DNA of 64,000 bases from Heterotrichella gracilis (Eukaryota; Sar; Xanthophyceae; Tribonematales; Xanthonemataceae): contig JAULBX010011988.1 in NCBI GenBank assembly GCA_032358255.1, forward strand, positions 40,449-104,448, read 5' to 3'. This document shows, piece after piece, positions 25,501 through 35,350 of the stretch. Made by a program: the position numbers and the translations under genes. The first letter of the stretch is position 1. Each line of letters opens with the position of its first letter. Below the pieces are notes generated by a model. That model worked only from the letters and a program-made list of their open reading frames with translations. It had not been told where the DNA came from and searched no databases.

Positions 25501-28500
25501 TTGTGATCATAGAGCATATTCCCACAGGGAGCATGAGGGAAGTTGTGATATACCCGGCTGGTCACTGTTCCGAAAAGCCATTCCCGCCATAAATATTTGT
25601 TCGAAAAAGCTGTTGAAAAACAGTTTGTATGGCAAGCAACCCCCAATTTTGTTGCAGCTAGTGTGGGAACAGACATTGGTTCACATGTGCAAAGACTTTG
25701 TGCAATAGAAGCATGGGAGAGTCTATCAGCTATGTCTTGATCAGCCACGGTCATTCTTCCAGGCAATCGCAGGAGGTCAAGTGGTACTGAGGCCACTGCA
25801 AAGCAATGCTGTCAGGGTTTTTGCACTGACGTCAAATTTTGCTTTTGCTCCAAGCCAGCATACACACGTGGCATTGCAATACTGGCTTCCAAGTCTCCAG
25901 ATTGAAGTAGCATGGTGCCAGGCTGGGTGCTGTGTGCCTTTACTGCCTGAAGCACGCATTTTGTTTTTGCTGTACTACAGCCACTGTGGCACTCCACATC
26001 CGATGTGGAGTCCACTGCTCCAATTGAATAAATTTTGTGAGCCAAGCCGCTTGGTTGGCAACTGGTTGACGTGTGTGCTGTGAATATTTTACATCTCAAG
26101 GACAAAAAAGAACGTGATGTATGATTCAGTGACAATGTCAGAGAATGAATAAACCTGTTATGGTGCTAAGCCTTGCTGAAAATGTACAATTATTGCAGAC
26201 CTCAGGCACATGACGACTCAGTAAGACAACTGTTACCCCTATATAGTACACTACGGCAACTGTAAATAATACCCAACACAATCTCCACACTGCACTGGAT
26301 GGGCTTGTGTGGCAGATGTTCGCCATTGCTGCAAACAACCTACTTCAACGACAGTGCTAAGGGGTAGTAATTAGACTAGAGTCATGTCACTGGGAGGGCT
26401 TCAAAGTGAATGACAGTGCAGTGTACACAGTGCACGAATAAGGCAGTTCTGTGCGCAGAAATGGGTCTCAACTGCAGGCACAGGCATGTGCAATGAGGTG
26501 CCCAGGAGCTATGCAAAAAAAATTGCATAATAAAGTTTACTGCATTGCCGCAACAAACGGCGTGGTTGGGTGAAACCATCTACAGTATTGCTGATCATGC
26601 TGTAGCTGATAAGCTTGCTGTAACGGATGAGCTGTTCTTGTCAAAAGCAGCAACCAACTTCCAACCATGTGTTCCAACCCCTTTCCAGTGCGGTTTGATG
26701 GGCCCCAGCCCTATAGTAATTGTGCTAATGCAGCACAGCCATTGTACACACACACACACACAAGTTCGCAGCCTAAATGGAAAAAGGGACGGAAATGCAA
26801 GAATGCGCCCACCAACATATCCATCGATGCCCTCCTCACAGGGGCGCTCTAGCCAGTGCTGTCTTGAGATTGCACCATTCACCTATCCCGGGTGGGCGGG
26901 TTGCCCGACCTGGCCGGGATGTGCGATCAAGGTGGGGATGTGCGACGGGACTGTGCTGGCTCCAGGGGGCGCACGTTACTTGTGGCCTGCGGGAAAAGCG
27001 GAGAGACATTGAGGGGAGAGGCGCAAGGGGGAGTATGACAGGGGGTAAGAGCAAGGGGTAGGTAAGCCTAGGCAAGGCTGACAAAAGCGAACCAATCCCG
27101 TCTAAGCTCGGTAGGATGATTCAGTGAATAATGCTGGGGAGTTGTGCAGCCCCCACATGCGAGAGCAGAAACGGCAGAGCATGGCCAAGCGAATCCAATC
27201 GTAATTAAGCAGATTTGATGCCAACCAATCCAATTCAATTCAAACCATCTGAATTCACTCGCATTCAAGCAAATGCGGGCCAATGTCATCCACTCCATCT
27301 GCTGGCCCCCCTCCTTACCTTCTTTTCACCCTCCCCCTTGACTCTAGCCACAGCGAATACGCGCTTGGGTGCCAGGTTGAGCAGCTTGAGAAGCATGCGG
27401 ATCACCCTGCGAGGAGGACACATAAAACCCTCAGAAACCCTATATTGGGGCATGTGCAGCGGAGGATTGAACCCTGTGGAAACCCTACAACAGGGTCAGC
27501 AGCTTGAGCAGCAGGCGAATGGGATGGGGGCAAATGAAACCCTACATCAGGGCATGTGCGGTGGAAGTGAATGCTGAGTAGGCCAAACAGCGCAAATTGA
27601 TTTAGGCTTTATAAGCTAGGGTTTCTTAAGGGTTTAGGGTTCAGTTTAGGGTTCAGTTCCGCACCACAGGACTCCGTCGACAAACAGCGCCGCAGCCGCC
27701 AGAACAATCTTGCCCCCCTCGCCAAAGTCCCTGGCCACATCATACTCTCCTCCCCCTGGCGCCACAGGCGAAACAGCCACCACCACCGTGGAAGCCTGGC
27801 TGCCACCCTCTGGGGTTTCTTGCTCACCCTGGCTAGGGTTCTCCAGGGTTTTCACAAAACCTGCCACAACAGGCTGGGTTTGAGGCTGCGCTGGGAAACC
27901 CTCCAGGGGGAGTTCTTCCACCTCCTCATCTGCTGCCACAGCTGGGGCTTCAGGGGTTTCCAGTGGCGCCTCTAGGGTATCCACCGCCTCCAGGGTATCC
28001 ACCACCTCTAGAATATCCACTGCCTCTGCCACAACCGCCAGGATCTCTAGGGTTTCTGGCGCCTCCACTAGAGTCTCCAGGCTCTGCAGGGCCTCCAGTG
28101 CTGCAGTGCTGCCAGCTGTCGCGCCGTGGTTTGCTGCAGCTGCACGCGCCAGCGCCACGTCAGCAGCGGCTAGCTCTGCGGCATGGTGGGTGGCGAGCAG
28201 CTGGTCCTACGCACAGAGAGGAGAGAATATCACATCAGTCTATATATTAGTCTGTAATTTATTGTTGCATGCATTCCGGCAACAACGCCATATCAGCAAT
28301 CAGCCTTGCACAAGCTGGTGCCATCCAACCCTGTCCTGGTTGAGAAGAGTGGAGAGTTGGGGATAGTCCTAGCCCCCCACCTGCAGCTCAGCGATCCCAA
28401 CTCCCCCAGCATGTGCTTCAGAACATGCACATGTAAACGCCCTCGATGCTACCATATCCGTGAGCCTCGTTCTTGAAACCCTAAACCCTAAGTGTCAAGC

Positions 28501-29773
28501 CCCCACCTGCAGCTCTGCGATCCTGAACTTGTGCTCCCCCAGCATGTGCTTCAGGCCATGGACCCCAACCATCAGCTGCTCGCGACGAGCCTACAGGACC
28601 ACACGGCAGCATGTTAGTAAGCACATGATATGTGTTGTTTACCTTGATACTGCCCTTGCCTCCTTCAGATTGTGCACTCCCATGCAGGTGGTCCCAAGTA
28701 CAACGCTACACCTCTTTGCCAGCAATACCAAAGCAACAGAAGGAAAACGGCAAATGCTAGCCCCCAAGTTTTGAATTGTTCCACCCACCGCAAAGATTGG
28801 TGCATCAAGTCCAACCCTACCACAAATCCTTACTTCCCAAAACCCTAGGGTCTATACCCCTACCTGCAGCTTGTGGAGCTCCTGCATGACCAGTGCCAGC
28901 TCCTTCCCGCTTGAATCACCCCCCTGAGAGGTGCCCCTCAGCAGGTAGGCGAGGCGATCTTGGATCTGCAGGATTTCATCCCTGCAGAGGCCACAGCAGC
29001 CCAATTAGGGTTTAGGGTTTTTGGCACGCGTTTTGCGCCACGCGCCAGTCCTGTTCCACTGCCGCCACCTCACTATTGAGGCCCGTCGGTCAGTGCACCA
29101 CCCTGCCTTCCCATCTCAGCCATAGGGGCGCACATGGCGCGATAGGCGCAACTTGTAGGGTTTGGGGTTTGTGCCAGGGTTTTGCGCCCTGCTCGCCCCA
29201 GCCACTTTTAGGGTTTAGGGTACGCAATAGCCCTGCTCCACCGCCACCCTATTGCTGAGGTCAGTCAGGTTACCACTCAGGCGCGGTGCCTAGGGTTTAA
29301 GGTGCGTACAAGGATTTCTAGGGTTTAGGGTTTTTGCCCCACGCACCAGCCCTGTTACACCTCCTCCGCTAGGGTCATTCAGTGCACCACCCAGGCACCG
29401 TTGATAGTTTAGGGTATGTGCCAGGGTTCGGCGCTGCGCACCACCCTCCATTGTCTAGGGTGTAGGGTTTGGCGTCTAGGTTTAGGGTTTTCGTGTCGCG
29501 CACCAGCCCTGCTCCACCGCCACCTCGTGGCTGAGGTGAGTCAGCCCACTACCCAGGCGCACTGTCTGGGTTTAGGGTATGTGCAAGGATCTGTAGGGTT
29601 TCCGTCCCACGCACCAGCCCTGCTCCACCGCACCTCTACGCTGAGGACTAGGGTTTAGGGTATTTGCAGGGACTTGTAGGGTCTGCGCACCAGCCCTGCT
29701 CCACCGCTACCTCCTGGCTGAGGTCAGTCAGCCCCCCGTTGAGCCTGGCCACCTCAGCAGTGAGGGAGCACAT
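16553..29773 (-). CDS. Coiled-coil, SMP and C2-domain membrane tether (extended synaptotagmin/tricalbin-like)
   Basis: SMP-C2 proteins bridge the ER to other membranes and move lipids. Exons: 29773-29691, 28981-28864, 28590-28507, 28206-27665, 27406-27319, 24510-24336, 23926-23814, 23658-23579, 23331-23177, 22935-22819, 22509-22374, 22027-21823, 21443-21231, 20893-20732, 20348-19883, 19482-19160, 18148-17900, 17694-17587, 17288-17022, 16744-16553; 1292 codons including TAG, all phases consistent. Residues 1-300 are coiled coil and Glu/Val/Ala-rich. A hydrophobic hairpin (PVVLLVRPILLLPLAAAT) is near 310-360. The SMP domain is about 370-632 (WERMEFVNTILKLSW; VGVKILTLG; VKVLLGPLMGHYPYCEAA). C2-A is about 633-757 (INPYISLVL; DDQAIGRV), then an acidic/Ser linker. 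C2-B is about 1103-1291 (PGVLIIRVDRSVL; VPLGELLDK). The start ATG at 29773 fits but is not proven. The join across the 2.8-kb intron rests on phase only. Confidence 0.82.
19566..19625 (-). repeat. Exon-start copy (SMP gene, exon 16)
   Basis: Repeats the acceptor and first bases of the exon ending at 19482 (the LYPYNST region and the CTTCAG/GG acceptor zone), here degraded in the preceding intron. Confidence 0.7.
21040..21110 (-). repeat. Donor-edge copy of the first C2 exon
   Basis: Encodes a variant of LWSTTLYLPVFSKRQ followed by a GTGGG donor, matching the end of the true exon at 21231. It lies 130-190 bases downstream in the intron. Confidence 0.85.
21483..21600 (-). repeat. Acceptor-edge copy of the first C2 exon
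   Basis: Near-identical to 21360-21443 (the region coding EIINAALNPPSSGYLLD and INPYISLVL), with a deletion. It lies upstream of the true acceptor. The exon is therefore flanked by a copy of its start on one side and a copy of its end on the other. Confidence 0.85.
23990..24075 (-). repeat. Serial acceptor-edge copies (SMP gene, exon 7)
   Basis: Two short degraded repeats of the ccagggctgcgtga acceptor edge (true site at 23926), separated by G-rich filler that is itself repeated. Confidence 0.65.
25491..26135 (-). pseudogene. Possible relic ORF inside the large intron
   Basis: About 215 codons in one minus frame, interrupted by a single TGA at 25812. The downstream part ends with WREWLFGTVTSRVYHNFPHA. 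No family is recognised. It could be a decayed mobile-element ORF or chance, as the + strand is also open for 100 codons here. Confidence 0.2.
25991..26011. repeat. Perfect inverted repeat (9 bp, 3-nt loop)
   Basis: actccacat, ccg, atgtggagt. A short hairpin within the large intron. Confidence 0.8.
27440..27525 (-). repeat. Copies of exon 5 edge (SMP gene)
   Basis: cagcagcttgagcagcaggcg near 27495 repeats the region coding VIRMLLKLLN at the start of the exon ending at 27406. A shorter acceptor-side trace lies just before it, interleaved with aaaccct motifs. Confidence 0.65.
28372..28425 (-). repeat. Donor-edge copy of exon 3 (SMP gene)
   Basis: Repeats the CTGCAG/GTGGGG donor and the region coding HMLGE-FRIAELQ (true exon 28507-28590), with a small deletion. 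Confidence 0.8.
29040..29660 (-). repeat. Series of five donor-edge copies of exon 1 (SMP gene)
   Basis: Copies near 29050, 29235, 29350, 29505 and 29620 each carry the cgcaccagccctgctccacc block (the donor edge of the true exon 29691-29773, coding VAVEQGW), usually followed by a trace of LTDLS. They are separated by tttaggg heptamers, spaced 70-190 bases apart, and increasingly degraded away from the exon. Confidence 0.85.
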
Positions 29774-31567
29774 GACGGGGTGGGTGTGGGAGGGGGGGGC
29801 GGCGGTTGGGGGGGGCAGCCGCACCCGCACCACTCTTCTGTGGGGGGTGCGGGGGGTGGGCAGGGGCCAGGGGCGGGGGTGGTGGGCCTGTAACGGGGAG
29901 GGGAGGGGTGAACGGGGTTGTGTGGCAGGGACTGCAGAGGTTGGGTGTAGGGTACAGGGCGCGTAGGGGTCGCACTTGGGTGTGGAGTTTAGGGCAAAGG
30001 GCGATGTGTGGCAGGGACTGCAGACGGAAGTTGTCGATTTACAGGCGTATATACACCAGGTGTGCTGCTGGTGACCCAAAGGTTGAGTGCTGCAGGTACG
30101 GTAGTAGGGGGTGTGGGGCACATGAAAGTCCACATAGGGTCAAACCCTACACACTGAACGAACGATGCAGCCGCGTGACGGAAGTAGTGAGGTGTTTCTG
30201 GTTGATACTTCGAAAGCAAGTGCGGAACAAGCCGGCACACGACCGGTTTTGACCGTCAACGGCGCGACGAGTCACTCTTGACTGCCAAGGAGGGTGGGCA
30301 GCAGGGTGGGTTACGTATTGCTGTTGAGTGCCCAAGACGTGCGACGCGTGGTTTCGGCCGGAAAACTCACCTGTAGCCCAGGCATTCCTGTCACAGTTTG
30401 CATCGGGTGGGTTTGAAATTGGGGTTCAGGTTTCAAGATGGGCACAGTACCCCAGGCAAGACTGGAGGAAACGCGCTCCAGCGGCTAATGGAATGCACAT
30501 CAACGGGTGCACTCCTGTCAAAACTGCTGAAAACGACAGCTACACGCTCCTGGCTGTGCAGGAAAAGGCCAGGGCCAGGTTCAGAGGCCCAGTTGGCGAT
30601 CCCCAGCGTTTGAAACGGTGGTCAGGGTTTGAAAAAGGGGAAGCGATGTCCCCCTCGCGTCTCTAATCTTAGCACCGGGTTGACACAGCTGCCACACTAG
30701 GGGAGTCAGCTGCAAAAGAACAGCTGCTTGCTTTTGAAAAGGATGGCACAACTTGTTGCTGCTGTTATCTGAAAAACAAAAACAGATTATTTTTTAAATA
30801 AATGAATTTAATTTTGTCGGGCATTAAACCATTCTCATCACGTTATGTATCTTTCTAGTGTTCCTACTATAAGGAATGGTGTACATGACGTTAATAAACC
30901 TGCACAATAACGGTTTGCTGCGCCATAGAGACGTCCAGATGCACTGATCTGGGCCAAGGGGATTCCAATCTCGGGCATGCCGATGCATGGGTTCAGAAAG
31001 GGCACCGCCACTAAGGACAAAACGATAGACAACGCACACACTATCATCAAACTGTAATTTGTGAGGCGATGGTCCGTGTAGTTGCGCTGATGCAACGAGA
31101 CACGCCTCTGTACAGCGGGCGTTGTCCCAGATGGGCGTGACCTAGGTGAGGGTTTGAAATTCGAAGCAATAAACTCGTGCACACCAGGACGCATTTAACG
31201 CCTTATTGAAAGACACCCACTATTAGGAAGGTATTTTAAATATCTCGTGCGAAGGTTTGGTGATACCATGTTGCCTTGTCATGGACTTGAACAGGGGCAT
31301 GCTTTTCCTCACAGACAGCACCTCGATAGCAGGGTGAAAGTTTCAGAGTACGTGAACACGGCTACTTTAATAAGGAAATTGTGTGTATTTGGGACTGATC
31401 GCCCTTCTTTAACTGCTTGCAAACATACTCTCCAGATCTGCAACCTTGCGGTGCAGATACAATACATCCCTGTACTCCCTGTGTTACTAAACACCTGTTT
31501 ATTTCCTTGTTGCAGAAGCCATACCTGGTGATTCAGTTGGCATCCACACACCTTCCAGCAGTGCAGG
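29774..31567. other. Intergenic region, G-rich near 29800
   Basis: 29780-29900 is strongly G-rich on the + strand, upstream of the SMP gene start. The remainder has moderate GC and no confident gene apart from a possible small minus ORF at 30838-31194. The + ORF at 30328-30666 lacks protein-like features. Confidence 0.4.
30838..31194 (-). CDS. Possible small single-pass membrane protein
   Basis: 118 codons. A Ser/Pro/Arg-rich N-terminus leads to NYTDH and one clear hydrophobic helix (LMIVCALSIVLSLVAVPFL, about residues 50-69). The layout faintly recalls Sec61-beta (basic tail, YTD, one TM), but the match is weak. The C-terminal part beyond the helix may be spurious and a splice site could lie there. 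Confidence 0.3.
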   Translation of the reverse strand: MRPGVHEFIASNFKPSPRSRPSGTTPAVQRRVSLHQRNYTDHRLTNYSLMIVCALSIVLSLVAVPFLNPCIGMPEIGIPLAQISASGRLYGAANRYCAGLLTSCTPFLIVGTLERYIT

Positions 31568-34293
31568 ATGGCAGCTAGCCCTGTTTCCCCGGGCCAAAAG
31601 CCCCGACCAGCAGCCCGCAAGGCACAGCCCACCCACACAGAGAATGCCACAGCAACAGCACAGCCCTTGCCAGCTAAGCAACAGCCCATAACTTCCAAGA
31701 ACGCACCAGCAAACCCCAAGCCTCCAGCAGTGCTTGCGCCAGCCAACCAGCAGCGACCAGTGCTCAAAGCCCAACAGGCACTGAGCGCAGCTGGAAATAC
31801 CCGCGCCCCCACAAAACACACTGGCTCCCAGGGACCGCCGGCCCTCCCAGGCGTGGGGCAAAAGAGCAACCAACCCATTCCCACTGCCGTCCCCAACCCA
31901 ATCCCAACCACCCACACCACCAGCAAATCCGCGGCGCAGGCACCAACCAGCCTTTCCGCATCGTCCACTGCCGCCCACAGCCCCAGCAAAGCCGCCACAA
32001 GTGCATCAACAACCCAAAGCACAACTGTCAATGCAGCACAACACCGACCCACAAGGGGGCCAAGCGTGAAGCGTGCAGCATCCGCCAAATCACAGCCGCC
32101 AACTACGTCATTAAACCCTGGTGCCCCATCCCTAAAGGGTCTCCCACAGCCAGCAGCAGCACCTACCCAGCAGGTGAAGCCAAGCAGGCCAGCAGGCAGT
32201 GCGGGGGCATCCTCCCAGGCGGCTCGCCAGACGCTACTCCACAGCACACCACAAACCCTTGGCAAGGGTTCACATCCCGGTGCCACCTTGGCGCCGCAAA
32301 CCCCAGCCAAGGGTTCACATCCAGCAGCTACCTCGGCATCCACCCGCTCCCTACCAACAGCCCCACCCACCGCCACCACCCACCAGCAGCCAGCCCCCTC
32401 CACCAGGCACCACAGCGCCCCCACCCACCGCGTCACCCATGCAGCCCCCGACCTCCATGGGGACCAGAAACCACATTCCGCATCCCCAAAGCCGTGCAGC
32501 GCATCCCCAACAGGGTGGAGCCCCCAGCCCCGCACCTCCCTAGAGCGCCTGGTGTTCCCCCCCACCCTCCCCCCACCCCCATGGTATCGCGCTCCCCCTC
32601 CCACATGTCAGCCTCTGGTCCCCAGGCCAATCCAGTCATACCCCAGCCCAGCTTCCCTGGTTGGTGCCCAGATGATGCGCGGTTCAGCACAGATGTTGTG
32701 GCGGAGCTGCGGGTCCAGGAGAGGAGCAGCAAAGAGCGCAAGCAGGTGGGTAGGTCTAGGGTGTGGGATTTAGGGTTCAGAGTTCAGCGCAGATGTTGTG
32801 GCAGAGCTGCTTGTGCAGGAGAGGAGCAGCAAGGAGCGAAAGCAGGTGGGCAGGTCTAGGGTGTGGGATTTATGGTTTAGGGTTCAGCAGGAGAGGAGCA
32901 GCAGGGAGCACAAGCAGGTATATTGCTGCCGTGGCGCTGCTATCATGCACATGCATGCATGTGTGAGGCTCACCGTGGTTCAAGTGAAATGCAATTAGTT
33001 TTGCGTGGGCCGCTGCATCATGCAGCATTTACAATCTGAGCAAAGTCAGCCACAATCACAAAGTTTCAACCACAATGACAACCACACGCACCCAATCCCC
33101 ACACCACCCGCCACCGCCACCCTCCCGTGCAGGCCCTCCTAGCAGCCAGGCAGCAGCGCCGCACCGCCGCCGACGCCGCAGCAGCCGCATCGCGCACCGC
33201 CGACGACAATCGGGAGGCGGCTCGACTGGCGGCGCTGAGTGGGGCGCGCGGCAGCGGTAATTGGCGGGGCGGCGAGGATTATGACATCATCAGCCTGCGC
33301 TACCATGACACCCCCGCGGGGAGGGTGCTGAAATACAAGGTGAGTTTGGGGTTTGGGGTTTGGGGTTTAGGGTAATGTGTGAGGATTCTGATATCATCAG
33401 CCTGCACTAGTATAAAAACCCCGCAGGGCGGGTGCCCAAATTCAAGGTGGGTGTAGGGTTTAGGGCTTAAGGCTTAGGGTTTAGGGGATACAAATACAAG
33501 GTGGGTGGGGTGGGGCGGTGAGGAGAAGAGGAGGGGAGGAGGTGCAATCAGCGACCATGCCGGCCGGTCACCGGTGGATGGGTGTTGAGGAGGGGTAGTG
33601 TGGGTGGGGAAGTGGTGTAGAAGTGGCAAGGGTTATGACATCATCAGCCTGCGGGACCATGACACACATGGGGGGAGGGCACGTGCTCAAATACCAGGTG
33701 GGTTTAGGGTTTTAGGTTTAGTGTTTAGGGTGCTCAAGGTGGGTGGGGTAGGGGAGGAGGGTGGGAATGGGATGGCTGGAGATGCATTATGCTGACATGT
33801 AGGTGGCCTGACGGTCAAGTAGAAGGTGGGGGATGCCAGAGGTGAGTGCGTGTGCTGGTTACTTTGCAGTATACCTTTGCCGGCAGGGTAGGGCACTGGC
33901 GCGGCTAGTAGCACGCCCAGGGAATGCATTTAGCCGTGCTTCTCGGGTTTCCCTAGGGTTTACAAAACAAAGGAATTAATTGTTATGCGTACTCTAAATG
34001 AGCCTCCAACGGCACTAACTTCGTAAGCACTGAACACACATGCGCATGTGATACATCCGCCAGCCCACACCAGTGCGCACTCCCTCCTCACCAGCTGCAC
34101 AACCACCTGCGCGTTCCCACTGACCGCCCCCACCCCTCACCTCCCGCAGGACGACGTTGTGCGGTGGCGCGCCGGGCTGCGCAGCTGGCACCTGTACAGC
34201 TCAGGCTGCTCGGGGTTCAACTTGGTCACCGGCGGGGCCCTGCCTGTGGATCAGAGCCAGGTGGTGCCGCACAGGCCGGAGCAGCCACAATAA
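31568..34293 (+). CDS. Pro/Ala-rich protein with conserved C-terminal domain, unknown function
   Basis: The last three exons are well supported: one ending at 32745 (WCPDDARFSTDVVAELR to KERKQ), then 33133-33339 and 34150-34293 (TAA), all phase 0. They encode an Ala/Arg/Gln helix, then YDIISLRYHDTPAGRVLKYK and a terminal WRAGLRSWHL and GFNLVTGGALP segment. That short, motif-rich C-terminus looks like a conserved cytoskeletal or ciliary-type domain, but I cannot name it. The 5' part is a low-complexity Pro/Ala/Ser/Thr-rich ORF from ATG 31568 (MAASPVSPGQKPRPAARK). It runs in a different frame from the exon ending at 32745, so at least one intron or frameshift lies between about 32170 and 32460. 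I could not locate it. Confidence 0.6.
32779..32920 (+). repeat. Two donor-edge copies of the exon ending at 32745
   Basis: About 32779-32846 repeats FSADVVAEL and VQERSSKERKQ with its GTGGG donor almost unchanged. About 32886-32920 repeats QERSSREHKQ with GTATAT. Each is preceded by a ttagggttcag motif. Confidence 0.9.
33385..33700 (+). repeat. Two donor-edge copies of the exon ending at 33339
   Basis: About 33388-33449 encodes a degraded DIISL..PAGRVPKFK with a GTGGG donor. About 33634-33699 repeats YDIISLR-HDT and a broken end. Heptamers (gtttagggtt) follow each donor. Confidence 0.9.
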
Positions 34294-35350
34294 TGGGTGC
34301 CCAAATTGGGGCAATTTGCAGTGATTCCCGGGGCCAAATCTCCAGCAACTTCAGGAAGGATCAGCGACTGCCGGGGCGCTGTTCGGGATACAATGTGGTC
34401 ACTGGCAGGCCCCTGCCTGTGTACCAGAGCCAAGTGGTGCCACACAGTCCGGAGCAGCCACAGTGACTTGGGGCAGGGGTGGAGGAGCAGGGGGTGGAGG
34501 TGCCAGCATATTGTCCCAATTTGGCGCAATGCGCAGTGATTCTTGGGGGCCAAATAGGCAAAATCTCCAGCAACTGCGGGAGGGATCAGCGAGTGGCGGG
34601 CCCCTGCCAGTGGATCAGAGCCAACTGGTGCCGCACAGGCTGGAGCAGCCACAGCGATTTACTCCCCAAGACAGTGCAGAGGATCGCGCGCGCTCTACAC
34701 TATGCCGGCAGGTGTCGCCAAGTGGCGCTGTCTGAATGAACTGATGGAGGTGAAAAATCTCAGCATTTTCAACTTCCTGAGCCAGGAGCAGCAACAGGAT
34801 TAGCTGGACTTGGTGGTGCGCGGTGCGGCCGCCTCACAGGCTGGAGCAGCCACTCTGATTGGGGCGGTCTGGTGGTGCTACGCAACAATGGCAGCAAGGG
34901 GGTGGCCCACAGCAGTGTGCTGACAGGTTCACATGGTGCCAACAGACCGCTGCAGTTGGCGCAATAAACAGTGGTTTCCAAGGCTTGGGGTTGTAAACAA
35001 CACCATGTGGATCTTGACTCAATGAGATATGTACATTTTTACAAAATTCTGAAACATGCAGCACAAAGCTTTAGAACCATGATTTTCATGTATTCAAATA
35101 CAAATGCAAAATAAGCGATTGGGCCAAAGTAGCAGGACCTGGTTTAAACCTGGTTCAAATCTGGTTCAAGGCAGTCATTGTTGTTCATAGCATAAAATTA
35201 CACTTACATCGACAGCGTATATACTCTCAGGTACACCACCCTCGCTGAGACAGTTTCCACTAGCTCCTCATCTAATGCATTTCAGTACACAATTGTAAAT
35301 AAATCAATAACATACATAACGAAAGTGGGTTTTAAAAAAGAGTACTGAAT
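34294..35350. other. 3' flank with last-exon copies
   Basis: After the TAA, about 34378-34464 repeats the last exon (SGYNVVTGRPLPVYQSQVV, then a stop) and about 34585-34665 carries a further broken copy. A third trace lies near 34835-34860. TGTAA at about 34992 and 35294 are poly(A) candidates. TGTAA on the minus strand (35190-35215) fits the fucosyltransferase-like gene that ends at 35351. Confidence 0.6.

Larger units (their letters stand above)
24511..27318 (-). other. Large 2.8-kb intron of the SMP gene
   Basis: Much longer than the other introns and more AT-rich, with a CA dinucleotide run at 26746-26762. It contains two abutting minus-strand ORFs (25491-26135) and a perfect 9-bp inverted repeat (25991-26011). 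It may hold an inserted element. Alternatively it separates two genes that I joined because the phase (0/0) fits. Confidence 0.45.

Noticed and set aside
25106-27061. Several + strand ORFs in the large intron (for example 26545-27012)
   Set aside because: No family resemblance, interrupted by a CA repeat and compositional shifts; insufficient to call a nested gene.
31309-32604. 431-codon minus-strand ORF
   Set aside because: Mirror of the Pro/Ala-rich + coding sequence; Gly/Trp/Cys-rich composition typical of an antisense shadow.
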